NCBI GenBank assembly: GCA_019348395.1 | Contig: JAHWJN010000001.1 | Location: 1 to 22,496, forward strand | From: Chloroflexota bacterium | GTDB taxonomy: Bacteria; Chloroflexota; Limnocylindria; QHBO01 | Length of the DNA stretch: 22,496 bases | Direction of reading: 5' to 3' | Part shown: positions 1-10,045 of the stretch, piece after piece | Position numbering within the stretch: position 1 is the first letter of the stretch | Layout of the letters: every line of letters begins with the position of its first letter | Position numbers and translations under genes: made by a program | Notes under the pieces: model-generated | Database searches by the model: none | What the model was told of the DNA's origin: nothing | Seen by the model: only the letters and a program-made list of their open reading frames with translations

Positions 1-1153
<1,153 letters not shown>

Positions 1154-1210
1154 GGGTCACCCCACCCGCCACCGGATGCCGACGTGCTGCCGTGTGCGGA
1201 GGGCGAGCCG

Positions 1211-1735
1211 TCAGCCTTCGTCGGTCTCCTCGGTCTTGGCGCGGCGGCGCGCGGCGGCCGCGTCGCGACTGGCACGGGTGACCGCGACCTTCGCCTTGCC
1301 GGCGGCGGTGCGTGGTCGGTCGGTCGCCTTGGCGGCGGCGGCCTTCGAGGCCTTGGCGGCCTGCACCTTCTTGCGCTGCGCGGTCTTGCTCGCGGTGGTG
1401 CGCTTCTTCGGCGCAGCGGGCGAGGTCGACTCCGCGTCGTCGAGCAGGTGCGCGGCGTTGACCTTTGCCATGAGCCGGCTCTTGCGACGCGCCGCGTTGT
1501 TCGGATGGATGATGCCCTTCTCCGCGGCCTTGTCGAGGGCGCTGATCGCCGCGGTCACGGCCTCCGGGCCGTTCCCGTCGTCGCGACCCAGCGCGATCTC
1601 GGAGGCTCGCTGGACGAGCGTCTTCGTTTCACTGCGCGTGCGCCGGTTGACGGCACGGCGGCGGAGCGACTGGCGGACCCGCTTGAGGGCGGACGGGGTG
1701 CGCGCGCCCTTCCAGGTCCGGGGGGTTCTGGCCAC
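1211..1735 (-). CDS. rpsT: 30S ribosomal protein S20 with long basic C-terminal tail
   Basis: S20 binds 16S rRNA during assembly of the 30S subunit. The core is in residues 1-98: SALKRVRQSLRRR near the N-terminus and the signature KGIIHPNNAARRKSRL near residue 80. Normal S20 is about 85-90 residues, but this one has 174. The extra part (from about residue 100) is low-complexity and rich in Ala, Lys and Arg, with KKVQAAKASKAAAAKA-type runs reminiscent of histone H1-like tails, and ends in an acidic TEETDEG. The start is GTG at 1735, preceded by AGAGG with a 6-nt spacer. It is transcribed divergently from the VanW gene. The S20 assignment is secure; what the tail does is unknown. Confidence 0.9.
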   Translation of the reverse strand: MARTPRTWKGARTPSALKRVRQSLRRRAVNRRTRSETKTLVQRASEIALGRDDGNGPEAVTAAISALDKAAEKGIIHPNNAARRKSRLMAKVNAAHLLDDAESTSPAAPKKRTTASKTAQRKKVQAAKASKAAAAKATDRPRTAAGKAKVAVTRASRDAAAARRRAKTEETDEG

Positions 1736-1805
1736 GTGGAACCTCTGTTGAGTGTGATCGGCAACACAGACAGGCGTTCATGTCGGGAGCGCCGGCGGAG
1801 CACAG

Positions 1806-1811
1806 AGTATA
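1806..1811 (-). promoter_or_regulatory. Putative -10 element for rpsT (TATACT)
   Basis: Reading on the minus strand, GCTATACT lies 70 nt upstream of the rpsT GTG and matches the bacterial -10 consensus in five of six bases. The -35 region is poor. Initiation here would give a 5' leader of about 60 nt. It is the only AT-rich hexamer of this kind between rpsT and the divergent VanW gene. Confidence 0.4.
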
Positions 1812-2006
1812 GCACCGGGTGTCCCACTCGACAGATGGCCCGAGAACCACGACAATCCGCCGTGTCCGCGTCACGCGACGATGCCCGCGCGGCGACCTGC
1901 GGTCGATCAGCTTGGGAGATTCAACAGAGGGGAACGCGCGCCGCCCGGGTCACGGCGGCCACCTGCAACGCTCGTCCGCGCCCGCGCGTCCTTCCTTGAG
2001 CACGTC

Positions 2007-3956
2007 ATGACCAGCATCACCCTGCCACGCCGCCTCCCGCGGCCCGTGGCTCCTCAACCGCCCTCCGCCCGGTCCGCCGCCATCGGCTTTGCCGCCACGA
2101 TGCTCGCGGCCCTGGTGCTGCTCGTCGGATCGTCGCTGGCCATCGGAATGGGCGTCGGGACCGCGGTCATGCCGAACGTCAGCGCGGGCGGCGTCTCGCT
2201 GGCCGGCCTGGATCGCGACGCGGCGGCACAACGGCTTGCCGAGCGGCTTTCCTCATTGTCCGCCGGCGCGGCGACCGTGGTGGTCGACGGCGACGAGTTC
2301 GTCGTCCCGTTCGCCGACCTGGGGCGCCGTCATGACGCCGACGCCATGCTGGACGCCGCGTTCGCCGTCGGACGCAGCGGCAACCCCCTGACCGATGGGA
2401 TCGCGCGCCTCCGCCTGCTGGCCAACCCGACGTCCCTGCCCGTCGTTGTTCACGCCTTCGACGAGCCGGCGCTCGAGGCGGTGACCGCCCAGCTCGTGCG
2501 CCACATCGGGGAGCATCCGACCGAGGCAGCCGTCGTCCGGTCCGGCACCGCCTTCGAGGTCCGCGAGGGCGCCGAGGGACGTCGGCTCCAGGCCGAGCAG
2601 GTGCGCACCGCGCTCGCGGCCGCCGCGGCGACCACCGACCCGGCCGACGTGCGCATCGAGCTGGCCGCCGTGGCCGTCCCCCCCGTTGTCGGGACGGAGC
2701 TCGCCACCACGGCGGCCGAGGCGGCCCGTGCCGTGGTCGCCGACCTCGACATCACCGTTCCGGGGGCGGTCGATGGCGACGAGCCGATCCAGCTGTCCGC
2801 GGACACGATTGCGGGCTGGGTGAGCTTCGGCACGGTGGGCGACGCGCCGTACGCCATGCGCATCGACCAGGACGCCGTGGCCGCCACGGTCGCAGGCATG
2901 GTCGGCGCGGTCAACCGGGACGCGGTGGACGCCAGGATCACGGTGGCGGGCTCGGGGCTCGGGGGCGTCGTCCCCGGCCAGACCGGTCGCGCGCTCGACA
3001 CCGAGGCCTCGACCGACGGACTGCTCGGCGCGCTCGCCGGGCGTGGCCAGGGCACTCCCGTGTCATCGCTGGCGCTGGCCGTCGACGAGACCGAGCCGAA
3101 CCTCACCACCGCAGAGGCAGAGGCGGCGCTGCCGCAGATGCAGATGGTCTCGTCCTGGACGACGACCTACGTGCCCGGCGACGGCAACGGCTACGGGGCC
3201 AACATCAGCATTCCCGCCCACGATCTTGACGGCTACAACCTCGCACCGGGCGAGTGGTTCAGCTTCTGGGGTGGCATCGGCCCGGTGACCGTGGAGCGGG
3301 GCTACCAGTACGGCGGCGCCATCATCAACGGTCGCAGCGTCGCGCAGGGTGCGCTTGCCGGCGGTATCTGCTCGACCTCGACCACGCTGTTCAATGCCGC
3401 CATGCGCTTCGGCCTCGAGATCGGCGCGCGTACCGCGCACTACTACTACATCGACCGCTATCCGACCGGGCTCGACGCGACGGTCGCCATCGTCGACAGC
3501 TCGGTGGTGGACATGACGTTCCGCAACGACACCGCCCACCCGATCGTGATCCGTGGCTACGGCACGCCTGGCAAGGTCACCTTCCAGATCTGGAGTGTGC
3601 CGAACGGGCGCACCGTGGCCTTGAGCGACCCGGTGGTCACGAACCGTCGCTCGGCGATCGAGACCACGCAGGTCGATCCGAGCCTGGCCCCCGGCAGCGC
3701 GCGCCGGGTCGAATATCCGCACGACGGGTTCCAAGCGACGGTGAACCGCACCGTGTACGGCCCCGACGGCGGGGTGCTGCACCAGAACACGTGGTTCAGT
3801 GACTATCGGACCGTGAACGGCATCACCCTGGTCGGTCCGACGGCTGCCGCGCCGGAGCCACCCGCCGAGGAAGCCGGCGACCCTGCCGGCGATGCCGCGG
3901 TCGGGGATCCCCCCGACGATCCGCCCGACGATCCGCCGGGTGACGAGGGGGGCTGA
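2007..3956 (+). CDS. VanW family protein, membrane-anchored, with YoaR-type repeats
   Basis: A 649-residue envelope protein. Residues 24-50 form an N-terminal membrane anchor after a basic, proline-rich start. A long extracytoplasmic region (about 55-375) looks like the putative peptidoglycan-binding modules (PG_binding_4 type) that precede VanW domains; [11 protein letters not shown] is typical of such a module. The VanW domain spans about 380-515 and includes [19 protein letters not shown] and the [14 protein letters not shown] segment. A beta-rich stretch follows, then a tail of Asp-Pro-Pro repeats. The molecular function of VanW proteins is not established; a cell-wall role is the usual inference. 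I chose ATG 2007 because the anchor then sits at the N-terminus; the ribosome binding site is weak. lepA starts 37 nt downstream. Confidence 0.87.
   Translation: MTSITLPRRLPRPVAPQPPSARSAAIGFAATMLAALVLLVGSSLAIGMGVGTAVMPNVSAGGVSLAGLDRDAAAQRLAERLSSLSAGAATVVVDGDEFVVPFADLGRRHDADAMLDAAFAVGRSGNPLTDGIARLRLLANPTSLPVVVHAFDEPALEAVTAQLVRHIGEHPTEAAVVRSGTAFEVREGAEGRRLQAEQVRTALAAAAATTDPADVRIELAAVAVPPVVGTELATTAAEAARAVVADLDITVPGAVDGDEPIQLSADTIAGWVSFGTVGDAPYAMRIDQDAVAATVAGMVGAVNRDAVDARITVAGSGLGGVVPGQTGRALDTEASTDGLLGALAGRGQGTPVSSLALAVDETEPNLTTAEAEAALPQMQMVSSWTTTYVPGDGNGYGANISIPAHDLDGYNLAPGEWFSFWGGIGPVTVERGYQYGGAIINGRSVAQGALAGGICSTSTTLFNAAMRFGLEIGARTAHYYYIDRYPTGLDATVAIVDSSVVDMTFRNDTAHPIVIRGYGTPGKVTFQIWSVPNGRTVALSDPVVTNRRSAIETTQVDPSLAPGSARRVEYPHDGFQATVNRTVYGPDGGVLHQNTWFSDYRTVNGITLVGPTAAAPEPPAEEAGDPAGDAAVGDPPDDPPDDPPGDEGG
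3905..3940 (+). repeat. Short tandem repeat coding Asp-Asp-Pro-Pro
   Basis: The 3' end of the VanW gene carries about three imperfect 12-bp copies around GACGATCCGCCC, giving the [13 protein letters not shown] tail. It is an acidic, proline-rich, probably disordered end, and a likely site of slippage. Confidence 0.6.
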
Positions 3957-3979
3957 CCGCCCTGCGGCGACGTCTCCGC

Positions 3980-3985
3980 TAGACT
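3980..3985 (+). promoter_or_regulatory. Putative -10 element for lepA, leaderless configuration
   Basis: TAGACT ends 8 nt before the lepA GTG, with no Shine-Dalgarno between them. The same hexamer precedes hemW and xth at similar distances. This spacing puts the transcription start at or next to the start codon. No good -35 is visible. Confidence 0.5.
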
Positions 3986-3993
3986 TCGCCCCC

Positions 3994-5805
3994 GTGATCC
4001 CCCCGGAGCGCATCCGCAACTTCAGCATCGTCGCGCACATCGACCACGGAAAGTCGACACTCGCCGACCGGCTGCTGGAGGCGACGGACACCATCGACAA
4101 GCGGCTCATGCAGTCGCAGGTCCTCGACTCCATGGAGCTCGAGCGCGAGAAGGGAATCACCATCAAGGCCCGGGCGGTCCGGCTCCACTACGATGCCGCC
4201 GACGGGCACACCTACGCCCTCAATCTCATCGACACGCCGGGTCATGTGGACTTCACCTACGAGGTGAGCCGATCGCTCCAGGCCTGCGAGGGGGCGATCC
4301 TCGTGGTCGACGCCAGCCAGGGAATCGAGGCGCAGACCCTCGCGAACGTCCACCTCGCCATGGCGCAGAACCTGGTCATCATCCCGGTCATCAACAAGAT
4401 CGACCTGCCGTCGGCCGATCCGGAGATGGTCCTGGCGGAGCTCGAGGAAACCCTCGCCATCCCTCGCGAGGAGGTCCTCCTCGCCAGCGCCAAGGACGGC
4501 ATCGGCGTGCCGCAGATCCTCGAGGCGATCGTCGAACGGGTCCCGCCGCCGTCGGCCGACGCGTCCGCGCCGCTCCGGGCGCTCGTCTTCGACAGTCACT
4601 ACGACCAGTACAAGGGCGTCGTCGCCTATGTCCGTCTCGCCGCCGGGACGCTCCACGACCACGACCGCATCCGGTTCATGGCGACCGATGCCGAGTCCGA
4701 GATCCTCGAGCTCGGCTACTTCCGGCCGCAACCGGTCCCCACGCGCCGGCTCGTGGCCGGAGAGGTCGGGTACGTCGCGACCGGGTTGAAGAGCATCCGC
4801 GACGCGCAGGTCGGGGACACCCTCACCTCGGCTGCCCGATCCGCCACGGACCCGCTGCCCGGCTACCAGGAGCCGTTGCCACTCGTCTTCGCCGGCATCT
4901 ATCCGCTGCGCGGCGACGACTATCCCGAGCTGCGCGACGCCCTCGACCGGCTGCACCTCAACGACGCGGGATTCGTGTACGAGCCGGAATCGAGCGCGGC
5001 TTTGGGCTTCGGGTTCCGCTGCGGGTTCCTCGGCCTGCTGCACATGGAGATCGTCCAGGAGCGCCTCGAGCGCGAGTTCGACCTCGATCTCATCGCGTCG
5101 GCACCCAGCGTCGAGTACCGCGTCAAGCTCACGCATCGGGCCGACGAGCTCGTCATCGACAACCCGGCCCAGATGCCGAATGTCGGCGAGATCGAGCAGA
5201 TCAGCGAGCCGTGGGTGGCGGCGCAGGTCATCACCCCGACCGACTACATCGGGCCGCTCATGGAGCTCGCCACCGGGCGACGCGGCGAGTTCCAGAACAT
5301 GGAGTACCTCGACCCCACCCGCGTCAACCTCCACTTCGAGATGCCGCTCGGCGAGCTGATCATCGACTTCTACGACCAGCTCAAGAGCCGATCCAGCGGC
5401 TACGCCAGTCTCGACTACACCTACATCGGCTACCGGCCGGGAGACCTCGTCAAGCTCGACGTGCTCGTGAACGGCGAGCCCGTGGACGCGCTCAGCCTGA
5501 TCGTGCATCGGTCCAACGCCTACCGGCAGGGCAAGCTGCTCGTGGACAAGCTCAAGGAGCTGATCCCGCGCCAGATGTTCGAAGTACCGGTCCAGGCGGC
5601 TGTCGGCTCGCATATCATCAGCCGCGAGACGATCCGCGCCATGCGCAAGAACGTGCTCGCCAAGTGCTACGGGGGCGATGTGACGCGCAAGCGCAAGCTC
5701 CTGGAGAAGCAGAAGGAAGGGAAGCAGCGCATGAAGCGGGTGGGCTCGGTCGAGATACCGCAGGAGGCCTTCCTGGCGGTGCTGCGCATGAACGAGAGCG
5801 CGTAG
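3994..5805 (+). CDS. lepA: Elongation factor 4 (LepA), ribosomal back-translocase GTPase
   Basis: Translational GTPase of 603 residues, the usual LepA length. The G1 motif AHIDHGKST is at residues 14-22, the switch segment [10 protein letters not shown] follows, DTPGHVDF starts at 80 and NKID is at 134-137. The LepA-specific C-terminal domain is complete, with [19 protein letters not shown] near the end. LepA acts on stalled or wrongly translocated ribosomes and in 30S biogenesis. The GTG at 3994 gives the canonical [18 protein letters not shown] start; longer readings upstream overlap the VanW tail and are not LepA-like. The TAG stop is followed immediately by the GTG of the membrane protease gene, so the two are probably co-transcribed. 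Confidence 0.97.
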   Translation: MIPPERIRNFSIVAHIDHGKSTLADRLLEATDTIDKRLMQSQVLDSMELEREKGITIKARAVRLHYDAADGHTYALNLIDTPGHVDFTYEVSRSLQACEGAILVVDASQGIEAQTLANVHLAMAQNLVIIPVINKIDLPSADPEMVLAELEETLAIPREEVLLASAKDGIGVPQILEAIVERVPPPSADASAPLRALVFDSHYDQYKGVVAYVRLAAGTLHDHDRIRFMATDAESEILELGYFRPQPVPTRRLVAGEVGYVATGLKSIRDAQVGDTLTSAARSATDPLPGYQEPLPLVFAGIYPLRGDDYPELRDALDRLHLNDAGFVYEPESSAALGFGFRCGFLGLLHMEIVQERLEREFDLDLIASAPSVEYRVKLTHRADELVIDNPAQMPNVGEIEQISEPWVAAQVITPTDYIGPLMELATGRRGEFQNMEYLDPTRVNLHFEMPLGELIIDFYDQLKSRSSGYASLDYTYIGYRPGDLVKLDVLVNGEPVDALSLIVHRSNAYRQGKLLVDKLKELIPRQMFEVPVQAAVGSHIISRETIRAMRKNVLAKCYGGDVTRKRKLLEKQKEGKQRMKRVGSVEIPQEAFLAVLRMNESA

Positions 5806-6474
5806 GTGGAGCTGAGCTTCTTCGACTCCCTGCGCCTGGCCATCGCTGTCGGGTTGACGATCTTCATGGTCCTGCTCCGCTTCGACGCCGAGCGGATCAC
5901 GCGGTCGGACTACTTCCGCTATCGCACCCCGTGGATGGGGCCGGTCAGCTACTACGTCCTCGTCATCGGCTTCGCGATCGGGATCACGGTCATCCTTCCG
6001 TCGGGCCGGGAGCAGCTGTTTCTGACCGGCGGCCAGACCGACGAGATGCTCCCGATCATGATGCTGTTCGTGGCGGTCGCGCTGCTGAACGGCGTGGCGC
6101 TCGCGTTCCTCCGCTTCGGCAGCATCCTGCCCCTGCCGCTCGAGCTGCTTCCGTCGCGCGTGCTCGGCGCCGCCGCCAACGCGGTGAGCGAGGAGCTCCA
6201 GTTCCGCTCGATCGTCCTCGGCATGCTGCTCTTCGCCGGGGTTCCCGTGGGGTGGGCGATCGGCGTGCAGGCCATCGTCTACGGCCTCGCCCACCGCCGC
6301 CTGTGGCGCGACCGCGACTGGTACTTCCTTCTCGGCTCGGTGCTGCTCGGCTGGGCGGCCGGCGTGGTCACCTACGAGACCGGCTCCATCATCCCGGCCG
6401 TCGTCGGCCACTTCGCGGTGACCATGGCCCTCTTCGCCTTCGCCGGCGGACGGCTGCGCCAGCGACCGATCTAG
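5806..6474 (+). CDS. CPBP family intramembrane glutamic endopeptidase (Abi/CAAX-like)
   Basis: A 222-residue integral membrane protein with about six to seven hydrophobic segments. The CPBP signature is present: EELQFR at 129-134 (EExxxR), a conserved-type histidine in YGLAHRR at 163, and GHFAVT with His202 near the C-terminus. The family includes CAAX prenyl protease-like and bacteriocin-immunity proteins; the substrate here is unknown. The GTG start directly follows the lepA stop with no gap, which suggests translational coupling. The first residues (MELSFFDSLRLAIAVGLTIF) enter the first membrane segment. Confidence 0.83.
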   Translation: MELSFFDSLRLAIAVGLTIFMVLLRFDAERITRSDYFRYRTPWMGPVSYYVLVIGFAIGITVILPSGREQLFLTGGQTDEMLPIMMLFVAVALLNGVALAFLRFGSILPLPLELLPSRVLGAAANAVSEELQFRSIVLGMLLFAGVPVGWAIGVQAIVYGLAHRRLWRDRDWYFLLGSVLLGWAAGVVTYETGSIIPAVVGHFAVTMALFAFAGGRLRQRPI

Positions 6475-6485
6475 GACCGATCCGC

Positions 6486-6504
6486 CGCTGCGGGTCCGGC
6501 AGCG
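6486..6504 (+). other. Hairpin between the CPBP gene and hemW
   Basis: CGCTGC and GCAGCG form a 6-bp inverted repeat around a 7-nt loop, 12 nt after the protease stop codon. There is no T-run, so it would be a weak terminator at best. It sits just upstream of the proposed hemW start site. Confidence 0.3.
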
Positions 6505-6521
6505 CGACCGCGGGGAATGCC

Positions 6522-6527
6522 TAGACT
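6522..6527 (+). promoter_or_regulatory. Putative -10 element for hemW, leaderless configuration
   Basis: TAGACT lies 7 nt before the ATG at 6535 and no Shine-Dalgarno is present. This is the second of three identical hexamers in this position in the window. No recognisable -35. Confidence 0.5.
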
Positions 6528-6534
6528 CGGGCCG

Positions 6535-7695
6535 ATGAACGCCGCGCCGCACCATCTCTACGTCCACGTGCCGTTCTGCCGGCTCGTGTGTGCCTACTGC
6601 GACTTCGTGACGGTGGGCGGGCGCGGCGCGGACATCGATCGCTACGTCGAAGCGGTGAGGAGCGAGATCGCGGTTCGACCCGCGTCGGGGACGCTGCGGA
6701 CCGTCTACTTCGGCGGCGGCACGCCCTCGCTGCTCACGGCTGAGCAGACGGACCGGGTGATGCGGGCCAGCCTGGACCGGTGGTCCCCATCGGCACCGGA
6801 GGAGGTCACGCTCGAGGCCAACCCGAGCGCCCGCGAGCGCCCGGACTGGGCCGGGCTGCGAACCGCGGGCGTCAACCGCGTCAGCCTGGGCGTGCAGTCC
6901 CTGGACGACGACGATCTGCGCACCATCGCTCGGGGCCATACGTCGGCCGAGGCGCGCGAAGCCTACGCGGACGTTCGGGCGGCGGGCTTCGAGAATGTCA
7001 GCATCGACCTGATCTACGGGATCCCCGGGCAGGGGATGGAACGCTGGAATCGCATCCTCCGTGAGGCGGTGGCCCTCGCACCGGACCACGTCAGCCTGTA
7101 CGCCCTCCAGCTGGCCCTGGCTCCGGACGAATGGGCAGCTCCACCGCGGCGCGGTGCCCTGCGCTGGCGACGGCGCGTCGCCGACGAGCAGGACGACGAC
7201 ATCGCCGCCGACCAGTACCGGTGCGCCGAGGAAGTGCTCGACGTGGCCGGCTACCGTCACTACGAGCTCTCCTCCTGGGCCCGACCCGGTCGCGAGTCGC
7301 GGCACAACGGTGCGTACTGGGCGCGGCGGGCCTACACCGGCATCGGGGCGGGGGCGCACTCGTACGACGGTCGCGCGGTACGCTCCTGGAACGTTCGCGA
7401 CCTCGATGGCTACCTCGCGCGGGCGGAAGCGGGCGAGCGTCCGATGGAGGGCTGCGAGGAGCTCGACGAGCCGACACGTGCCTTCGAGGCCGTCGCACTG
7501 GGGCTGCGCCGGGTCGACGGGTTGCGACGGGCCGAGTTCGCGGCGGAGTTCGCCTCCGATCCGGGTGACCGCTTCGCCGACGCGGTGGCGGTGGGACTGG
7601 AGCGGGGGTTGCTGACGGTCGACGCGGACAGCATCCGGCTGAGCGCGACCGGACGCCTGCTGGCGAACGACGCGCTGGAGCCGTTCGCGCCCTAG
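6535..7695 (+). CDS. hemW: Radical SAM heme chaperone HemW (oxygen-independent coproporphyrinogen oxidase-like)
   Basis: A 386-residue radical SAM protein. The 4Fe-4S cluster motif CxxxCxxC is at Cys15, Cys19 and Cys22 (HVPFCRLVCAYCDF), followed by YFGGGTPSLL and the C-terminal HemW region with YELSSWARPG and IGAGAHSY. The family was long annotated as HemN; members with a single short CxxxCxxC block are mostly HemW, which binds heme and delivers it to target proteins. The start at 6535 is preferred over a codon 18 nt upstream because it directly follows the TAGACT element. In bacteria hemW commonly lies next to lepA or hrcA, as here. The stop overlaps by 4 nt the stop of the convergent membrane gene. 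Confidence 0.93.
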   Translation: MNAAPHHLYVHVPFCRLVCAYCDFVTVGGRGADIDRYVEAVRSEIAVRPASGTLRTVYFGGGTPSLLTAEQTDRVMRASLDRWSPSAPEEVTLEANPSARERPDWAGLRTAGVNRVSLGVQSLDDDDLRTIARGHTSAEAREAYADVRAAGFENVSIDLIYGIPGQGMERWNRILREAVALAPDHVSLYALQLALAPDEWAAPPRRGALRWRRRVADEQDDDIAADQYRCAEEVLDVAGYRHYELSSWARPGRESRHNGAYWARRAYTGIGAGAHSYDGRAVRSWNVRDLDGYLARAEAGERPMEGCEELDEPTRAFEAVALGLRRVDGLRRAEFAAEFASDPGDRFADAVAVGLERGLLTVDADSIRLSATGRLLANDALEPFAP

Positions 7696-8225
7696 CGGCG
7701 CCGGGCGAGCACGGCGGCGTAGGCGATCGAGCCGGCGGTGCCGGCGAGCAGGTCGTTCACCGTGTCCCACGTGCCGCGCACGTTGCGCAGGTCGAAGAGC
7801 ACGTCCGAGTAGTACTCCTGCGCTTCGAGCAGGATGTGGACGACCTGCGCCACGCCGACCGCCGAGAGCGGTTGCAGATCCAGCAGCTCCGCCGCGGCGA
7901 CCGTGAATGCCCCGGTGCCGTGAGCGTGCGGGATGGCGTCGAAGTAGAGGTAGCGGTCGTACAGGTTGAAGTGGTTGCCCGCCAGGTCGAGTGCGAAGAT
8001 CGAGAGGTACAGGCTGTCGGTCCCCAGCGGGTACGGCCGTCGGCGCCTCCCGGGGAGCAGCTGCGCCAATGGAAACAGCAGCGAGGCGGGGATCATGACC
8101 GAGCCGCGGGTGCCGATCGCCTTACCGCGGTAGCGCGGGTCCTCGGGGCGTCGGAGCGCCTCGACGATCACCGCGACGATCCACGCCCGCAATGCCACGT
8201 TGATGAGCCAGCCGAGCGCGCGCAT
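7692..8225 (-). CDS. Polytopic membrane protein, DUF2238/VanZ-like, function unknown
   Basis: A 177-residue protein with about four to five hydrophobic segments. A charged block, NLYDRYLYFDAIPHAHGTG, and a downstream stretch ending DTVNDLLAGTAGS resemble the Asp/His pattern of DUF2238 (YjdF-like) membrane proteins. I cannot assign a function. The ATG at 8225 is preceded by TAGGAT with a 7-nt spacer, like the other presumed leaderless genes. It is divergent from hrcA, with starts 130 nt apart, and convergent with hemW, where the two TAG stops share the palindrome CTAG at 7692-7695. I am confident it is coding, less so of the family. Confidence 0.72.
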   Translation of the reverse strand: MRALGWLINVALRAWIVAVIVEALRRPEDPRYRGKAIGTRGSVMIPASLLFPLAQLLPGRRRRPYPLGTDSLYLSIFALDLAGNHFNLYDRYLYFDAIPHAHGTGAFTVAAAELLDLQPLSAVGVAQVVHILLEAQEYYSDVLFDLRNVRGTWDTVNDLLAGTAGSIAYAAVLARRR

Positions 8226-8232
8226 GGCTTCA

Positions 8233-8238
8233 ATCCTA
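8233..8238 (-). promoter_or_regulatory. Putative -10 element for the minus-strand membrane protein gene
   Basis: TAGGAT on the minus strand ends 7 nt before the ATG at 8225. It lies back-to-back with the hrcA promoter, whose -35 begins at 8254. Confidence 0.4.
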
Positions 8239-8253
8239 CCCTTGCCCCTCGCG

Positions 8254-8283
8254 TTGACACCGCCGACGGCCCGGCGGTACCAT
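8254..8283 (+). promoter_or_regulatory. Promoter of hrcA-grpE-dnaK
   Basis: A consensus -35 TTGACA (8254-8259), an 18-bp spacer and a -10 TACCAT (8278-8283). The start of transcription would fall near 8290, so the CIRCE operator begins about 6 nt into the transcript. It is the best housekeeping-type promoter in the window. Confidence 0.8.
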
Positions 8284-8295
8284 GCTGTCACCCCG

Positions 8296-8322
8296 CTGGC
8301 ACTCTCATGGCGAGAGTGCCAG
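8296..8322 (+). promoter_or_regulatory. CIRCE operator upstream of hrcA
   Basis: CTGGCACTC, a 9-nt spacer, then GAGTGCCAG: a perfect 9-bp inverted repeat matching the CIRCE consensus TTAGCACTC-N9-GAGTGCTAA with changes confined to the outer bases. It is the known binding site of the HrcA repressor, and its place just after the promoter fits autoregulation by the downstream gene. Confidence 0.95.
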
Positions 8323-8354
8323 ACCGCCGAGGAGCAAGAATCACGGACGACCCC

Positions 8355-9461
8355 ATGATCCCTCACCGACACCAGCGTCCCGACAGGTCCCTGACGAGCC
8401 CGCCGGCCTACGAGCTGACGGACCGGCAGCGTTCCGTCCTGCGCGCGGTGGTCGAGGACTACGTCACCACCGCGGTGCCGGTCGGGTCGAAGGCGCTCGT
8501 GAGCCGGTACGGCCTCGGCGTCTCGCCGGCGACGGTGCGCGGCGCGATGGCCGAGCTGGAGGCGATGGGCCTGCTCACGCACCCCCACACGAGTGCCGGC
8601 CGCGTCCCCTCCGACCTGGGATACCGGCTCTACGTCGAGTCGTTGATGCGCGAGGCCGAGCTGGATCGGACCGACCAGCTCATGATCCGCCACCAGTTCG
8701 CACAGGTACAGCTGACCAGCAACGAGTGGCTGCGGCTGGCGGCGTCAATCCTGGCCGGCAGCACCGGTTCGGCCTCGGTCGTGACGCCGGCGCGGTCCCG
8801 GCGTGCACGGTTCGGACACGTCCAGCTCGTCGCGCTCGGCGACGGCACTCGCCTGCTCGTGCTCGTGCTGGCCGACGGCAACGTGGAGCAGCGCCGGCTC
8901 GACCGCACGGCGATCGAGCGCCGCCTGCCGGACACCTCCCTCGACCAGTCGTCCCTGGACAATGCGGCCATGACGCTGAATGCGGAGCTGAGCGGCCTAT
9001 CCGGCCCTCAGGTCCGGCGCCGCCGCCAGCGGCTGAGTGGGGTCGCCGCCGAGATCGCCGGCACGGTGGCCTCCATGCTGGACGAGTCCGACTCGGTCGT
9101 GGTCGAGGACGTCTTCACCGACGGCATCATCCACGTCCTCGAGCAGCCCGAGTTTGCCGAGGGGTCGAAGCTGCGCCCGATCCTCGAGGTGATCCAGCGC
9201 TCGGATTTCCTCCAGCAGCTCCTGCCGGTGCTCACCCGTCACGGCGGCGTGCACGTAATCATCGGCCGCGAGAACTCCAACGATGCGATGCACGAGGTGA
9301 GCCTCGTCTTCGCTCCGTACGGCAGCCCTGGTGAGGCACTCGGCATGCTGGGTGTGCTGGGGCCCACGCGGATGCCGTACCCCCGCGCCATCCCGACGGT
9401 GCGGTACCTGTCCACCCTCATGAACGAGCTGATCAGCAGCCACTACGGCGAGACACAATGA
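8355..9461 (+). CDS. hrcA: Heat-inducible transcription repressor HrcA
   Basis: A 368-residue repressor that binds CIRCE and loses activity when GroEL/ES is occupied by unfolded protein. The N-terminal winged helix spans about residues 20-95, with LTDRQRSVLRAVVEDYV, VSPATVRGAMAELEAMGLL and HPHTSAGRVPSDLGYRLYV, all typical of the family. The remainder is the GAF-like and dimerisation part. The ATG at 8355 follows a leader of about 65 nt that contains the CIRCE. A GAGGAG lies some 20 nt before it, too far for a standard Shine-Dalgarno, so the exact start is not certain. The last codons overlap the grpE ATG (ATGA), indicating coupled translation. Confidence 0.95.
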   Translation: MIPHRHQRPDRSLTSPPAYELTDRQRSVLRAVVEDYVTTAVPVGSKALVSRYGLGVSPATVRGAMAELEAMGLLTHPHTSAGRVPSDLGYRLYVESLMREAELDRTDQLMIRHQFAQVQLTSNEWLRLAASILAGSTGSASVVTPARSRRARFGHVQLVALGDGTRLLVLVLADGNVEQRRLDRTAIERRLPDTSLDQSSLDNAAMTLNAELSGLSGPQVRRRRQRLSGVAAEIAGTVASMLDESDSVVVEDVFTDGIIHVLEQPEFAEGSKLRPILEVIQRSDFLQQLLPVLTRHGGVHVIIGRENSNDAMHEVSLVFAPYGSPGEALGMLGVLGPTRMPYPRAIPTVRYLSTLMNELISSHYGETQ

Positions 9462-10039
9462 GCGACGAACCCACCAACGGCGGCGCCAAGCCGCAGACCA
9501 AGACGCGGGCCGAGGAGCGAGCCGAGGCGGTGAAGACCCCGTCGCGGATCGAGCTCGCCGAGCGCATCGAGATGCTCGAGCGGGAGCTGGCCGAGACACG
9601 CGCGAAGGGCGAGGAGCACCTGTACAACTGGCAGCGCTCCGCCGCGGACTTCGCGAACTTCAAGCGGCGCACCGACGAGGAGCGCGCAGCGGCCACGCGG
9701 TTCAGCACCGCGATGGTGATCGGCAAGCTGCTTGCGGTGCTCGACGACTTCGACCGTGCGCTCGAGAGCGTGCCTGACGATGCCCGCGACCCGTGGATCG
9801 AGGGCGTGCGCCTGGTGGAGCGCAAGCTCCGCGGCGTCCTCGAGTCGGAGGGCGTGACCCCGATCGAGGCGATCGGCCGGCCGTTCGACCCCAATCTCCA
9901 CGAGGCGGTGGCGCACGAGCAGACCACCGAGTATCCCGACAACCACGTGATCGGCGAGGCGCAGCGCGGCTACAAGCTGCACGACCGGGTGATCCGGCCG
10001 AGCCTCGTCCGAGTGGCGAACAATCCGAAGGAGCAGTAG
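9458..10039 (+). CDS. grpE: Nucleotide exchange factor GrpE
   Basis: A 193-residue GrpE that releases ADP from DnaK. An N-terminal charged helix (about 20-55, ELAERIEMLERELAETRAKG) gives the coiled-coil dimer stalk. The body has NWQRSAADFANFKRRT, LLAVLDDFDRALESVP and the C-terminal beta wing HEAVAHEQTTEYPDN followed by GYKLHDRVIRPSLVRVA. The start codon overlaps the hrcA stop, and dnaK begins 6 nt after the grpE stop. Same operon, under the CIRCE-controlled promoter. Confidence 0.96.
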   Translation: MSDEPTNGGAKPQTKTRAEERAEAVKTPSRIELAERIEMLERELAETRAKGEEHLYNWQRSAADFANFKRRTDEERAAATRFSTAMVIGKLLAVLDDFDRALESVPDDARDPWIEGVRLVERKLRGVLESEGVTPIEAIGRPFDPNLHEAVAHEQTTEYPDNHVIGEAQRGYKLHDRVIRPSLVRVANNPKEQ

Positions 10040-10045
10040 ACGACC

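Noticed and set aside
1881..2006. N-terminal extension of the VanW protein from ATG 1881
   Set aside because: It would place 42 low-complexity residues before the basic n-region and membrane anchor, unlike exported VanW proteins.
3979..7770. 1263-codon minus-strand open frame under lepA-hemW
   Set aside because: A shadow frame produced by high GC at third positions; the plus strand encodes well-known proteins and the minus translation is compositionally biased.
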